A DNA stretch of 64,000 bases from Paraburkholderia caffeinitolerans. GTDB lineage: Bacteria > Pseudomonadota > Gammaproteobacteria > Burkholderiales > Burkholderiaceae. Shown piece after piece: positions 8,544 to 17,059 of the stretch. Below the pieces are notes generated by a model. That model had not been told where the DNA came from and ran no database searches. It saw only the letters and a program-made list of their open reading frames with translations. The translations under genes were made by a program, and so were the position numbers. The stretch covers positions 1 through 64,000 of the forward strand of contig NZ_CADIKL010000024.1 of NCBI RefSeq assembly GCF_902859945.1, read 5' to 3'. Position 1 is the stretch's first letter, and each line of letters opens with the position of its first letter.

Positions 8544-9131
8544 TCAGTGCGCGGCGGTCACGATATGAAACTTGATCTGCACGTCATCGGCGACGATCGA
8601 CGTGTCCTTCCACTCGCCCGAGCCAATGCCGTAGGCGAGGCGCTTGATGGGCAATGCGCCGTCGAACACCTGGTTCGCGCCGTCCTTGCGGTACGTCACC
8701 GGCACGACCACATCGGTCGTCTTGCCCCGGATCGTGAGCTTGCCCGCGACCGTGAAGGCGCCGTTCGCGCCCGCCTTGATCTGCGTGGAAACGAAGGTGG
8801 CGTGCGGGAAGTGCGCAGCGTCGAACCATTCGTCGCCGGCGACTTCCTTGTTGTAGTCGGGCGAGCCAAGATCGAAGCTCGCCACGTCGACGTCGAGCTT
8901 CGCGCTCGATGCCGCGGCGTTGGCCGGGTCGAAATGCACGTCGGCGTTAAAGCGGCTGAAGCGCCCTTCCACTGGCACGTTCATCTGCTTGAACACGGCC
9001 GAGACGGAGCTTTTCGCGGCTTCGGCGGCGGCGTCCGCATTCGTTGCGAAGGAGGCGGTGAAAGCCGCGCCGGCGGCAAGCGCCACGCCAAGCGCGACGA
9101 TGGAAACTTTGGAGGCGAAACGTTGGATCAT
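8544..9131 (-). CDS. YceI-family periplasmic protein (second copy)
   Basis: A 195-residue secreted YceI paralogue. The signal sequence is around SIVALGVALAAGAAFTASFA. The mature part has KQMNVPVEGRFSRFNADVHFD and VAGKLTIRGKTTDVVVPVTYR, the YceI barrel strands. It is divergent from the copy at 7883-8464, so this looks like an old duplication rather than a recent tandem copy. The ATG at 9131 is chosen because the signal peptide follows at once. It lies 64 bp after cytochrome b561 and about 80 bp before the other yceI. Confidence 0.88.
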   Translation of the reverse strand: MIQRFASKVSIVALGVALAAGAAFTASFATNADAAAEAAKSSVSAVFKQMNVPVEGRFSRFNADVHFDPANAAASSAKLDVDVASFDLGSPDYNKEVAGDEWFDAAHFPHATFVSTQIKAGANGAFTVAGKLTIRGKTTDVVVPVTYRKDGANQVFDGALPIKRLAYGIGSGEWKDTSIVADDVQIKFHIVTAAH

Positions 9132-9195
9132 GGACAGTCGGTTCGCTGTGAGCGGTGAAAAGACGATGAAGCGACGATGAAGCTGCGCACTGCGC

Positions 9196-9786
9196 TTAGT
9201 CGCGCGGCGTGCCGGGTTTACCGGATTTGCCAAAAGAAGGCAGCATGCGCGCGAGGATATTCTGGCGATCGAGCCATTGATGCTTCACGACCGCAAGCAC
9301 GTGCAGCACCACGACCGCGAGCAACGTGTAGTTGAGCGCGACGTGAACGATCCGCAACGTGCCCTTGAGCGCTTTGTCGGGGCCGATGATCGTGGGCAGC
9401 GGCCAGATGCCGAGGTACACGACTTGGATGCCCGCCGCCGAGCTATAGAGATAGCCGGTCACGGGGATCGCGACCATCAGCACGTAAAGCACGAAGTGGC
9501 CTGCGTGCGCCGCGCCGCGCTCCCAGCCGTGCATGGAACCCGGCAGCGCGGGCGCGCGATGTGTCGCACGCCACAGGAGGCGCACCAGCACGAGCGCGAG
9601 CACGGTCACGCCAATCCACTTGTGCCACGAGAAATAGCGCAGCTTGGTGGGCGTGATGCCGGGGATATCGGTCATGATCCAGCCGAGCGCGAAGCCCCAG
9701 ACGATCAGCGTGGCGACCAGCCAGTGCAGCAGCATGGCGACGCCGCTGTAGCGGCCAGTGGACTTAACGGAACGATTCATCGGCAT
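9196..9786 (-). CDS. Cytochrome b561 family protein
   Basis: A 196-residue inner-membrane diheme cytochrome of the CybB/YceJ type with four membrane helices. Likely heme-ligand histidines are in MLLHWLVA (His21), FSWHKWIG, AAHAGHFVLY and VVVLHVLAVVKHQ. It may transfer electrons between quinol and a periplasmic partner. It is first in the operon with two yceI genes. The ATG at 9786 is preferred because GAGG lies six bases upstream; ATG at 9792 would sit on that site. Divergent from the LysR gene at 9897. Confidence 0.9.
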   Translation of the reverse strand: MPMNRSVKSTGRYSGVAMLLHWLVATLIVWGFALGWIMTDIPGITPTKLRYFSWHKWIGVTVLALVLVRLLWRATHRAPALPGSMHGWERGAAHAGHFVLYVLMVAIPVTGYLYSSAAGIQVVYLGIWPLPTIIGPDKALKGTLRIVHVALNYTLLAVVVLHVLAVVKHQWLDRQNILARMLPSFGKSGKPGTPRD

Positions 9787-9896
9787 GGACATCCTCAACA
9801 AGGAAGGCGCACTTTAACCGGCGTCAGCTATTCAAACAATCGTCTAGAATGGATCGTTATCATCTATTTTCTGGATAGGTCGATCCTGGAGCGCTC

Positions 9897-10814
9897 ATGG
9901 ACCGTTCGCCGAGTCTCGAACAGCTGCGCGCACTGATTGCCGTGGCGGAAACCGGCAGCTTTTCAGCGGCGGCGCGCCAGCTCGATCGCGCGCAGTCGGT
10001 GGTGAGCTACACGATCGCCAATCTGGAGGCGCTGCTCGGCGTCGCCCTGTTCGTACGCGGCAAGCGCAAGCCCGAGCTCACAGCCGCGGGGCGGGCGATT
10101 CTCGCCGATGCGCGCCGTCTCGATCTGCTGATGGGTCAGCTTAACGCCAAGGCGGCCGGTCTGCAGCGCGGGCTCGAAGGCGAGGTCTCGGTGGCCGTGG
10201 ACGTGATGTTTCCGTCGCCACGGCTCGTGGAGGCCTTGCAGGCGTTCGCGCTGGCCTTTCCGACCGTGGCGCTGAACCTCACCATGGAGGCGCTCGGCGG
10301 CGTGCTCAAGCTCGTGCTCGACGGCGATTGCGCCATCGGCATCAGTGGGCCGAACCAGAACTGGCCGCATGTGATCGAAGCGCGCACGATCGGCACGGTC
10401 GAGCTCGTGCTGGTGGCCGCGCCGATTCATCCGCTCGCGCAGGCCGCGCAGCCCGTGCGCATCTCCGACGCGCGCGAGCACACCCAGCTCGTGCTGACCG
10501 ACCGCAGCCGGCTCACGCTCGGCCAGACTTTCGGGGTGTACAGCAACCGCGCGTGGAAGCTGGGCGACCTCGGTGCGAAGCACCGCCTGTTGCTCGCGGG
10601 GCTCGGCTGGGGGTCGATGCCGCGCCATCTCGTCGAGGCCGACCTCGAAGCTGGGCGCCTCGTGCGCATCGCGCTCGCCGACCGCGGCTCGGTGAACTAC
10701 AACATCTCGCTGATCCACCGCACGGACGCCGCCACCGGCCCCGCGTGCCAGTGGTTGAGCCACTATCTCGCGAGCGGCACGCCGCCCGGCACGCTAGTCG
10801 CCGACGCGTACTGA
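9897..10814 (+). CDS. LysR-family transcriptional regulator
   Basis: A 305-residue LTTR. The winged-helix domain (residues 1-62) reads LEQLRALIAVAETGSFSAAARQLDRAQSVVSYTIANLE, a standard LysR HTH, followed by a periplasmic-binding-protein-like effector domain (about 90-295). It is transcribed away from cytochrome b561-yceI-yceI, with about 110 bp between starts, so that operon is the most likely target. The effector is unknown. Confidence 0.93.
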   Translation: MDRSPSLEQLRALIAVAETGSFSAAARQLDRAQSVVSYTIANLEALLGVALFVRGKRKPELTAAGRAILADARRLDLLMGQLNAKAAGLQRGLEGEVSVAVDVMFPSPRLVEALQAFALAFPTVALNLTMEALGGVLKLVLDGDCAIGISGPNQNWPHVIEARTIGTVELVLVAAPIHPLAQAAQPVRISDAREHTQLVLTDRSRLTLGQTFGVYSNRAWKLGDLGAKHRLLLAGLGWGSMPRHLVEADLEAGRLVRIALADRGSVNYNISLIHRTDAATGPACQWLSHYLASGTPPGTLVADAY

Positions 10815-10998
10815 ACGCGTCTCGAACGCCAACGGCGAAACCCTCGGCACGCATCCGGGATGCCACGCCCAGTTGCGCCGATACAACCCTCGCGCGACAC
10901 CCATTTTTCGAGAAACATCGTCGTGCCATGATCGCGCCGCTTGCGCGCCGTCGACCAAGACTTCGGCCGCTCCTTTTGTGCGTTGTCCGGTACGTCTC

Positions 10999-11373
10999 AT
11001 GTACACCTTCGTCTGCTGCCTGCTTTCCAATCTCGCTCTGCTCGCCGCCGTGCAACTGGCGTGCGCCATCGCTCGCGCCATGCGCCCCGATCTGCGTGTG
11101 CGCGGCACGCTTATGTTCGCCGGCATCATCGCCATTGCCCTGGTGTTCGACGCCGCGCTTACGTTTCTCGTGTTCGCCGACGCGGGCGGCCCGTGGCGCG
11201 CGCACAACCCGACCGAAACGTTCTACGCACGCGCGGCCGCCTACCTACTCGCGGTCGTGCTGGCGTTCGTCCTTGCGCGCGTCTGGCGCCGGCGCAGCGC
11301 GCGCCGCCAAGCGCCGCCCGATGCGCTTGTGATCGAAACCTCGCCGTACAGCAAGTCGACACTGCCGATGTAA
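10999..11373 (+). CDS. Small hypothetical membrane protein
   Basis: A 124-residue protein with about three hydrophobic segments (residues 3-25, 33-54, 75-97) and a basic C-terminal tail (RVWRRRSARR). I do not recognise a family. The ATG at 10999 is chosen because a membrane helix starts at once; the in-frame extension to 10873 is not hydrophobic and lacks a ribosome binding site. It sits between a LysR regulator and mscS with no clear functional link. Confidence 0.6.
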   Translation: MYTFVCCLLSNLALLAAVQLACAIARAMRPDLRVRGTLMFAGIIAIALVFDAALTFLVFADAGGPWRAHNPTETFYARAAAYLLAVVLAFVLARVWRRRSARRQAPPDALVIETSPYSKSTLPM

Positions 11374-11641
11374 GCACGCCGCCGCGCTCCGACCGCCCTC
11401 CTCCTCTTGCTCCGCGATCATGCATTGCGCATGAATCGACAGTGGCACAGCGCTGCGTCTCTCACACGCAGCCTGGTATCAATCCGTCGGCACCCGGGCA
11501 CGTTCGTCGCACGCTCTCGCCACTTGGCCTATAAATGCACCTGCATGCATGCGACAGAGCGCCGCAGCTCATCGCGAGGCCATTCGCGTGCCTCTCACCT
11601 GACTCAATAACCATATCAACATCGTTTCAAGCGAGGACATC

Positions 11642-12454
11642 TTGGATCTCGAAACAATCCGCACATTCATCATGACCCGGGGCATGGACTTCGGGACCAA
11701 GGTCGTCGCGGCGATCGTCTTGTGGATCGTCGGACGCTGGGTCATCAACCTGATCACCGGCTTGCTGCGCAAAGTGCTCTCGCGCAACCAGCGCGTCGAC
11801 CCCACGCTCGCGCATTACCTCGGCTCGATCCTCGGCGGCTTGCTGAATCTGCTGCTGGTCCTCGCGATCCTCCAGGTGTTCGGAGTGCAGACCACCTCGT
11901 TCGCAGCACTGCTCGCGGGCCTCGGTCTCGCCATCGGCACGGCTTGGGGCGGCCTGCTCGCGCACTTCGCGGCGGGCGTCTTCATGCAGGTGCTGCGTCC
12001 GTTCAAGGTCGGCGACTTTGTGACGGCCGGCGGCGTGACGGGCACCGTGAAAGAGCTCGGCATCTTCGGCACGACCATCATCTCGCCGGACAACGTCGTG
12101 AACATCGTGGGCAACAACAAGATCTTTTCGGACACCATCTCGAACTTCAGCGCCACGCCGGTGCGCCGCGTCGAACTGACCGCGAAGATCGCCAACGGCG
12201 TCGACCCCGTCGATGCAGCCAAGCGGCTGCGCGCCGTGGTCGCGGCCATTCCCAACGTGGCGCAGGAACCGGCGCCCGACGTCGAGGTGCTGTCGTTCAC
12301 GCCCGAAGGTCCGCTCCTGTGCGTGCGGCCTTATACGAGCAACGATCACTACTGGCAGGTGTACTTCGACACCAACCGCGCGATCGTCGAGACCTTCCGT
12401 GACGCGGGCTATCCGACGCCGGAAACGCCATCGATCATTCGCCGCGTGGGCTAA
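11642..12454 (+). CDS. mscS: Small-conductance mechanosensitive channel (MscS family)
   Basis: A 270-residue MscS-type channel, close in length to E. coli MscS. Membrane helices lie at about residues 18-38 and 58-80. The pore helix region GLGLAIGTAWGGLLAHFAAGVFMQVLRPFKVGDFV matches MscS TM3, and the cytoplasmic beta and alpha/beta vestibule domains follow. It opens on hypo-osmotic shock to release solutes. The start is TTG at 11642, preceded by GAGGA; no ATG gives a full first helix. Confidence 0.9.
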   Translation: MDLETIRTFIMTRGMDFGTKVVAAIVLWIVGRWVINLITGLLRKVLSRNQRVDPTLAHYLGSILGGLLNLLLVLAILQVFGVQTTSFAALLAGLGLAIGTAWGGLLAHFAAGVFMQVLRPFKVGDFVTAGGVTGTVKELGIFGTTIISPDNVVNIVGNNKIFSDTISNFSATPVRRVELTAKIANGVDPVDAAKRLRAVVAAIPNVAQEPAPDVEVLSFTPEGPLLCVRPYTSNDHYWQVYFDTNRAIVETFRDAGYPTPETPSIIRRVG

Positions 12455-12492
12455 AACGCACCACGCTGCACCGCGCCGTCTCGCGCAAAAAC

Positions 12493-12528
12493 AAACGGCA
12501 TCGTCCTCGCGGGCGATGCCGTTTTTTT
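12493..12528 (+). terminator. Rho-independent terminator of mscS
   Basis: Stem AAACGGCATCG / CGATGCCGTTT with a ten-base loop, followed by a seven-T run. It lies 39 bp after the mscS stop. Confidence 0.92.
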
Positions 12529-12593
12529 CTTGGAGCAGCCGAACCGCCGGGCCACTCTCACGCGCGAACGCGTGCGTCAGTCGTGCTGCGGCG

Positions 12594-13289
12594 CTATGAG
12601 TTGCGGTTGCCGTTCGGCCCGCGCATGGTGCTGTCACGCCCGCTCTTGCGCGTCATCTTCCAGAGCCCGCCGATGAGCACCGGCACGATGGCCGCGCCAA
12701 TGCCCACGAGCACGATCACGTTCAGATACTGGCGAATGAACGGAATGTTGCCGAAGAAGAAGCCGAGCAGCACGAGCAGCAGCACCCAGAACAGCGCACC
12801 CGTGATGTTGAAGAACTGGAAGCGCCGCATGCTCATCTGCGAGACGCCCGCGACGAACGGCGCGAAGGTGCGTACGACCGGAATGAAGCGTGCGAGCACA
12901 ATGGTCTTGCCGCCGTGGCGTTCGTAGAAATCGTGGGTCTTTTGCAGTGCCGCGCGGTCGAGAAAGCGTTCGAGCACGGGAATGCGCGTATTGAACACCT
13001 TCGGTCCGATGGCATGGCCGATCAGATAGTTGACCGTGTTGCCCGAGACCGCCGCCACGATCAGCAAGACCAGCAGCAGGCCAAGATTCATCTCGTGCGT
13101 GGCCGCGAACGCGCCGCCGATGAACAGCAGCGAATCGCCGGGCAGGAACGGCAGGACCACGAGCCCGGTTTCGCAAAACACGATCAGGAAAAGGACCGCA
13201 TAAACCCAGGCGCCGTACTGCTGGATGAAGACTCCGAGAAACTTGTCGATGTGCAAGACGAGATTGGCAAACTGCAGCAGCGTATCCAA
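12594..13289 (-). CDS. DedA-family inner-membrane protein
   Basis: A 231-residue membrane protein of the DedA/SNARE-associated (VTT) family, implicated in lipid-carrier (undecaprenyl phosphate or phospholipid) translocation and membrane homeostasis. It shows the family motifs FLPGDSLLFIGG and ARFIPVVRTFAPFVAG and about five hydrophobic segments. The start is TTG at 13289 with AAGGGA upstream; the next methionine would remove the first helix. It is convergent with mscS and divergent from mutL. Confidence 0.9.
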   Translation of the reverse strand: MDTLLQFANLVLHIDKFLGVFIQQYGAWVYAVLFLIVFCETGLVVLPFLPGDSLLFIGGAFAATHEMNLGLLLVLLIVAAVSGNTVNYLIGHAIGPKVFNTRIPVLERFLDRAALQKTHDFYERHGGKTIVLARFIPVVRTFAPFVAGVSQMSMRRFQFFNITGALFWVLLLVLLGFFFGNIPFIRQYLNVIVLVGIGAAIVPVLIGGLWKMTRKSGRDSTMRGPNGNRNS

Positions 13290-13521
13290 AAGTATCCCTT
13301 ATTGGTCGTGGCCCGGCGCCCGGTTAAAGTGCGCGAGGCCGATGTTGCGCGAGAAGCAAAATTGACCGCGCCATGATACCTAAAGTGCCCCTCGTCACGA
13401 AAAATTCCCCCGAAAATCCGCAAAAATCTATCGAAAGCGCACCGAAAGCACCTCGAACGTCGCCAAAACAGGGGACCTAAGCGTGCGCCGGCGCAGCCCG
13501 GGGACGCCCGCGCCGAATCGC

Positions 13522-13527
13522 TATAAT
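13522..13527 (+). promoter_or_regulatory. -10 hexamer immediately upstream of mutL
   Basis: TATAAT lies only seven bases before the mutL ATG at 13535. If used as a -10 box, transcription would begin at or within a base or two of the ATG, giving a leaderless mRNA. No good -35 box is seen at the expected distance, so this is tentative. Confidence 0.4.
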
Positions 13528-13534
13528 TGCGCGC

Positions 13535-15766
13535 ATGTCTTCGAATTCCGATCTTGCCGGCGCTGGCGCAATTCCCGGCAGTGCACCGAGCAGTGCATCC
13601 GTCAATGCGCCCGACTCTGCCGACAGCGCAGCCGCCCATGCGACCACCGCAACCGCCGCAGCGGCGGACCCCGCGCACGCCTCGCGCTCCCCACAGCCTG
13701 CGCGCGCGATCCAGGCGCTGCCCGACCAACTGATCAGCCAGATCGCGGCGGGCGAAGTGGTCGAGCGCCCTGCCTCGGTCGTGAAAGAGCTGCTCGAAAA
13801 CGCGCTCGACGCGGGCGCGTCCACGCTGCGCATCCTGCTCGACGAAGGCGGCGTAAAGCGCATCTCGATCGCTGACGACGGCTGCGGCATCCCCGAAGCC
13901 GAATTGCCGCTCGCGCTGACGCGCCACGCAACCAGCAAGATCCGCTCGCTCGCCGAACTCGAAAGCGTCGCGACGCTCGGGTTTCGCGGCGAAGCGCTGG
14001 CCTCGATCGCCTCGGTGGCCGAGATGTCGATCACGAGCCGCCCCGCCAGCGCCGCGCACGCCGTGAAAATCGACGCCCACACGGGCGCGCTCTCGCCCGC
14101 CGCGGGCGGCCAGGGCACCACCATCGAAGTGCGCGAGCTGTACTTCAACACGCCTGCGCGCCGCAAGTTTCTGAAGAGCGAGCAGACCGAGCTCGGCCAC
14201 TGTCTCGAGATGATCCGCCGCAGCGCGCTCGCACGGCCCGACGTGGCGATCTCGGTGCTGCACAACGGCCGCGCCGTCGAGCACTGGAACGCGAGCGATC
14301 CGGCCACGCGCGTCTCGAAGATTCTCGGCGAGACCTTCGCCACCGCGCACCTGCCGCTCGACGAGCGCGCCGGACCGCTCGCCGTCTACGGCTGCGCGGG
14401 CCTGCCTACCGCGAGCCGCAATCGCGCCGACCAGCAGTACTTTTTCGTGAACGGCCGCTACGTGCGCGACAAGCTGCTCACGCACGCCGTGCGCGCCGCC
14501 TACGAAGACGTGCTCCACGGCGACCGCTATCCGTCGTATGTGCTGTTTCTCGACTTGCCGCCCGAAGCAGTCGACGTGAACGTGCATCCGTCGAAGATCG
14601 AGGTGCGCTTTCGCGACTCGCGCTCGATTCACCAGTTCGTGTTCCATGCGGTGCAGCGCGCGCTTGCACGCCACGCGGGTGCATCGCCGGAAACCACCTC
14701 GGGCGGCCACGCCGCGCTGATCGAGCCGCGCGCCGCGCCGGGCGCCGGCGTGCTGGGCGGCTCCGTTGGGCTGGCTTCGGGGGCTTCGGGCGCCACCGGC
14801 AACGCCGGTGTTTCCGGTGCGCCGTCCGCTAGCTTTGGCACGCCTGGCAAGTTCGGCACCGCCAGCGTCGCGAGCAGCTTCGGCGGCGCGGGAAGCGGCT
14901 TTTCCGGTGGCGTGGGAGGCCGCGCTTCGGGATTCGGCTCTAGCAGCTCTAGCGGCAGCGCGAGCGGCAGCTCGGGCGCCAGCGGCAACACCTGGCTACG
15001 CCAGTCGCGCATGACGCAAGGCAGCCTGCCCGTCGCGCAGCCGCTTGCGCTCTACGACGCCCTGTTCGGCCGCAAGGACGTCGGCGCAGGCACAGCACAA
15101 GGCGCGACAGTGTCCCACGCGGAAGACGCCGGCGCGTCCTTCTCCGCGCAAGCGCCCCAGCCCGCCTTCGACGCTCGCGACGACCATCCGCTCGGCTTCG
15201 CGCTCGGCCAGGTGCATGGCATCTACGTGCTCGCGCAAAACGCGCGCGGCCTTGTAATCGTCGACATGCACGCCGCGCACGAACGCATCCTCTACGAGCA
15301 GTTCAAGCAGGCGCTCGCCGAGCGCTCGCTCGCGGTCCAGCCGCTGCTGATCCCTATCTCGATGACGGCCGACCCCGTGGAGACCGGCACCGTCGAGGAA
15401 GAAAAAGCCACGCTCGAAGCGCTCGGCTTCGATCTCGCGGTGCTCTCGCCCACGTCGATCGCCATCCGCGCGGTACCCGCGCTCCTGAAGGACTCGGACC
15501 TGCAAGCGCTCGCGCGCGCGGTGCTCGCCGATCTGCACGCCTATGGCGGCTCGCGCGTGCTGACCGAGCGCCAGCACGAGATGCTCGGCACGCTCGCCTG
15601 CCACCACGCGGTGCGCGCGAACCGGCGCCTCACGCTCGACGAGATGAACGCGCTCCTGCGCCAGATGGAAGCGACCGAGCGCGCCGACCAGTGCAATCAC
15701 GGCCGGCCCACGTGGTATCAGCTCACGCTCGCCGATCTCGACCGGCTCTTCATGCGCGGGCAGTGA
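13535..15766 (+). CDS. mutL: DNA mismatch repair protein MutL
   Basis: A 743-residue GHKL ATPase that links MutS mismatch recognition to strand processing. The ATPase motifs are ELLENALDAGAS (about 85-96), DDGCGIP, TRHATSKI and FRGEALASI. The C-terminal dimerisation domain (from about 545) contains DMHAAHERILYEQFK and ends with the conserved NHGRPTWYQL. Two parts are longer than in E. coli: an Ala/Ser-rich leader of about 56 residues before the conserved start, and a Gly/Ser/Ala linker at about 390-490. The ATG at 13535 is the only plausible start; there is no Shine-Dalgarno. miaA follows 10 bp later. Confidence 0.96.
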   Translation: MSSNSDLAGAGAIPGSAPSSASVNAPDSADSAAAHATTATAAAADPAHASRSPQPARAIQALPDQLISQIAAGEVVERPASVVKELLENALDAGASTLRILLDEGGVKRISIADDGCGIPEAELPLALTRHATSKIRSLAELESVATLGFRGEALASIASVAEMSITSRPASAAHAVKIDAHTGALSPAAGGQGTTIEVRELYFNTPARRKFLKSEQTELGHCLEMIRRSALARPDVAISVLHNGRAVEHWNASDPATRVSKILGETFATAHLPLDERAGPLAVYGCAGLPTASRNRADQQYFFVNGRYVRDKLLTHAVRAAYEDVLHGDRYPSYVLFLDLPPEAVDVNVHPSKIEVRFRDSRSIHQFVFHAVQRALARHAGASPETTSGGHAALIEPRAAPGAGVLGGSVGLASGASGATGNAGVSGAPSASFGTPGKFGTASVASSFGGAGSGFSGGVGGRASGFGSSSSSGSASGSSGASGNTWLRQSRMTQGSLPVAQPLALYDALFGRKDVGAGTAQGATVSHAEDAGASFSAQAPQPAFDARDDHPLGFALGQVHGIYVLAQNARGLVIVDMHAAHERILYEQFKQALAERSLAVQPLLIPISMTADPVETGTVEEEKATLEALGFDLAVLSPTSIAIRAVPALLKDSDLQALARAVLADLHAYGGSRVLTERQHEMLGTLACHHAVRANRRLTLDEMNALLRQMEATERADQCNHGRPTWYQLTLADLDRLFMRGQ

Positions 15767-15776
15767 CACAACACTC

Positions 15777-16769
15777 ATGAAGCCATCCAGCGAAGCATTG
15801 CCCATCGCGTGTCTGCTCGGGCCCACGGCCTCGGGCAAGACGGCGGCCGCGCTCACCTATGCCGCCGCACAAGCCAGCGCGGCACACGCTCGCACCGTCG
15901 AGATCGTCAGCGTCGATTCGGCGCTCGTGTATCGCGGCATGGACATCGGCACGGCCAAGCCCAGCGCAGAAGAACGCGCGGCGGCCGCGCATCATCTGAT
16001 CGACATCGTCGATCCCGCAGAGGCCTACTCGGCCGCCAACTTCCGCGCCGATGCCCTGCGCGTGGCCGGCGAGATCGTCGCGCGCGGCAACATTCCCTTG
16101 CTCGTGGGCGGCACGATGCTCTACTACAAGGCGCTCACGCAAGGGCTCAACGACCTGCCGGGCGCGGACCCCGCCGTGCGCGCGCAACTCGACGCCGAAG
16201 CCGCGCGCGATGGCTGGCCCGCGCTCCACGCGCGCCTGGCGCAAGTCGACCCTGCCACGGCCGCGCGCCTCGCGCCCAACGACTCGCAACGCATCCAGCG
16301 TGCGCTCGAAATCTTCATGCTCTCGGGCCAGCCGATGTCGGCGCTGCTCGCCGCTCCGCGCACGAACGCCACGCGCGAAGATGAAGCGGCGCGCTACTGT
16401 TTCGTGCCGATCGCGCTCGAACCGTCGGATCGCGGCGTGCTGCACAAGCGCATCGAGCAGCGCTTCGACGCCATGCTCGCCGCCGGCTTCCTCGACGAGG
16501 TAAAGGCGCTGCGCGCGCGCGGCGACCTCGATCCGAACCTGCCTTCGATGCGCTGCGTGGGCTATCGCCAGGCCTGGGAATACCTCGACGGCGCGATCGA
16601 CTACGCCACGATGCGCGACAAGGGCGTGTTCGCCACGCGCCAGCTCTGCAAGCGCCAACTCACGTGGCTGCGCGCGATGCCCGAGCGCATCGTCGTCGAC
16701 TGCTGCGCGGCCGATGCGACCGCGCAGGCTGTAGCCGCGATCTCGGCGGTCGCACACGCACAGGGCTGA
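15777..16769 (+). CDS. miaA: tRNA dimethylallyltransferase
   Basis: A 330-residue enzyme that transfers a dimethylallyl group to N6 of A37 in tRNAs reading UNN codons. The P-loop GPTASGKT is near residues 13-20, with SVDSALVYRGMDIGTAKP (the DSxQ-type substrate motif), LLVGGTMLYYKAL and MRCVGYRQAWEYLDG further on. It starts 10 bp after mutL, the usual mutL-miaA pairing, so co-transcription is likely. Confidence 0.95.
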   Translation: MKPSSEALPIACLLGPTASGKTAAALTYAAAQASAAHARTVEIVSVDSALVYRGMDIGTAKPSAEERAAAAHHLIDIVDPAEAYSAANFRADALRVAGEIVARGNIPLLVGGTMLYYKALTQGLNDLPGADPAVRAQLDAEAARDGWPALHARLAQVDPATAARLAPNDSQRIQRALEIFMLSGQPMSALLAAPRTNATREDEAARYCFVPIALEPSDRGVLHKRIEQRFDAMLAAGFLDEVKALRARGDLDPNLPSMRCVGYRQAWEYLDGAIDYATMRDKGVFATRQLCKRQLTWLRAMPERIVVDCCAADATAQAVAAISAVAHAQG

Positions 16770-16954
16770 ACCCACGAGCGCGGGCGTTGCGCCTGCCCGC
16801 CCTCTTCCAGGCCCGCCGCCGCGTTTGTGCATCACAACATTGCCGCCACGCATTTTCCTCGGCGCACCCGCGCACGCGCCTGTGCGTCGTAAAGCACCCG
16901 CAGCACGCCACAAAAAACCCGCTGAAGCCGGCTTGACTTTCGCTCGGCCGAATA

Positions 16955-16987
16955 CGATCATTCGTTCATCAATAGATCAATTGCTCG
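16955..16987 (+). promoter_or_regulatory. Candidate SorC-regulator operator in front of dalD
   Basis: A roughly 33-bp element beginning CGATCATTCG and ending TTGCTCG, about 73-105 bp upstream of the polyol dehydrogenase start. It matches, in the same orientation relative to the gene, an element in front of the sorbitol dehydrogenase-like gene (28423-28456) at 25 of 33 positions, without gaps. The shared core and the position suggest a common operator, most simply for the SorC-type regulator at 20154. Confidence 0.55.
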
Positions 16988-17059
16988 ATATCACCGGGCA
17001 GCGCATGGATGCGCATCGACACACACCAAGCGCGCATGACGCTATCGGAGGAGACACAG

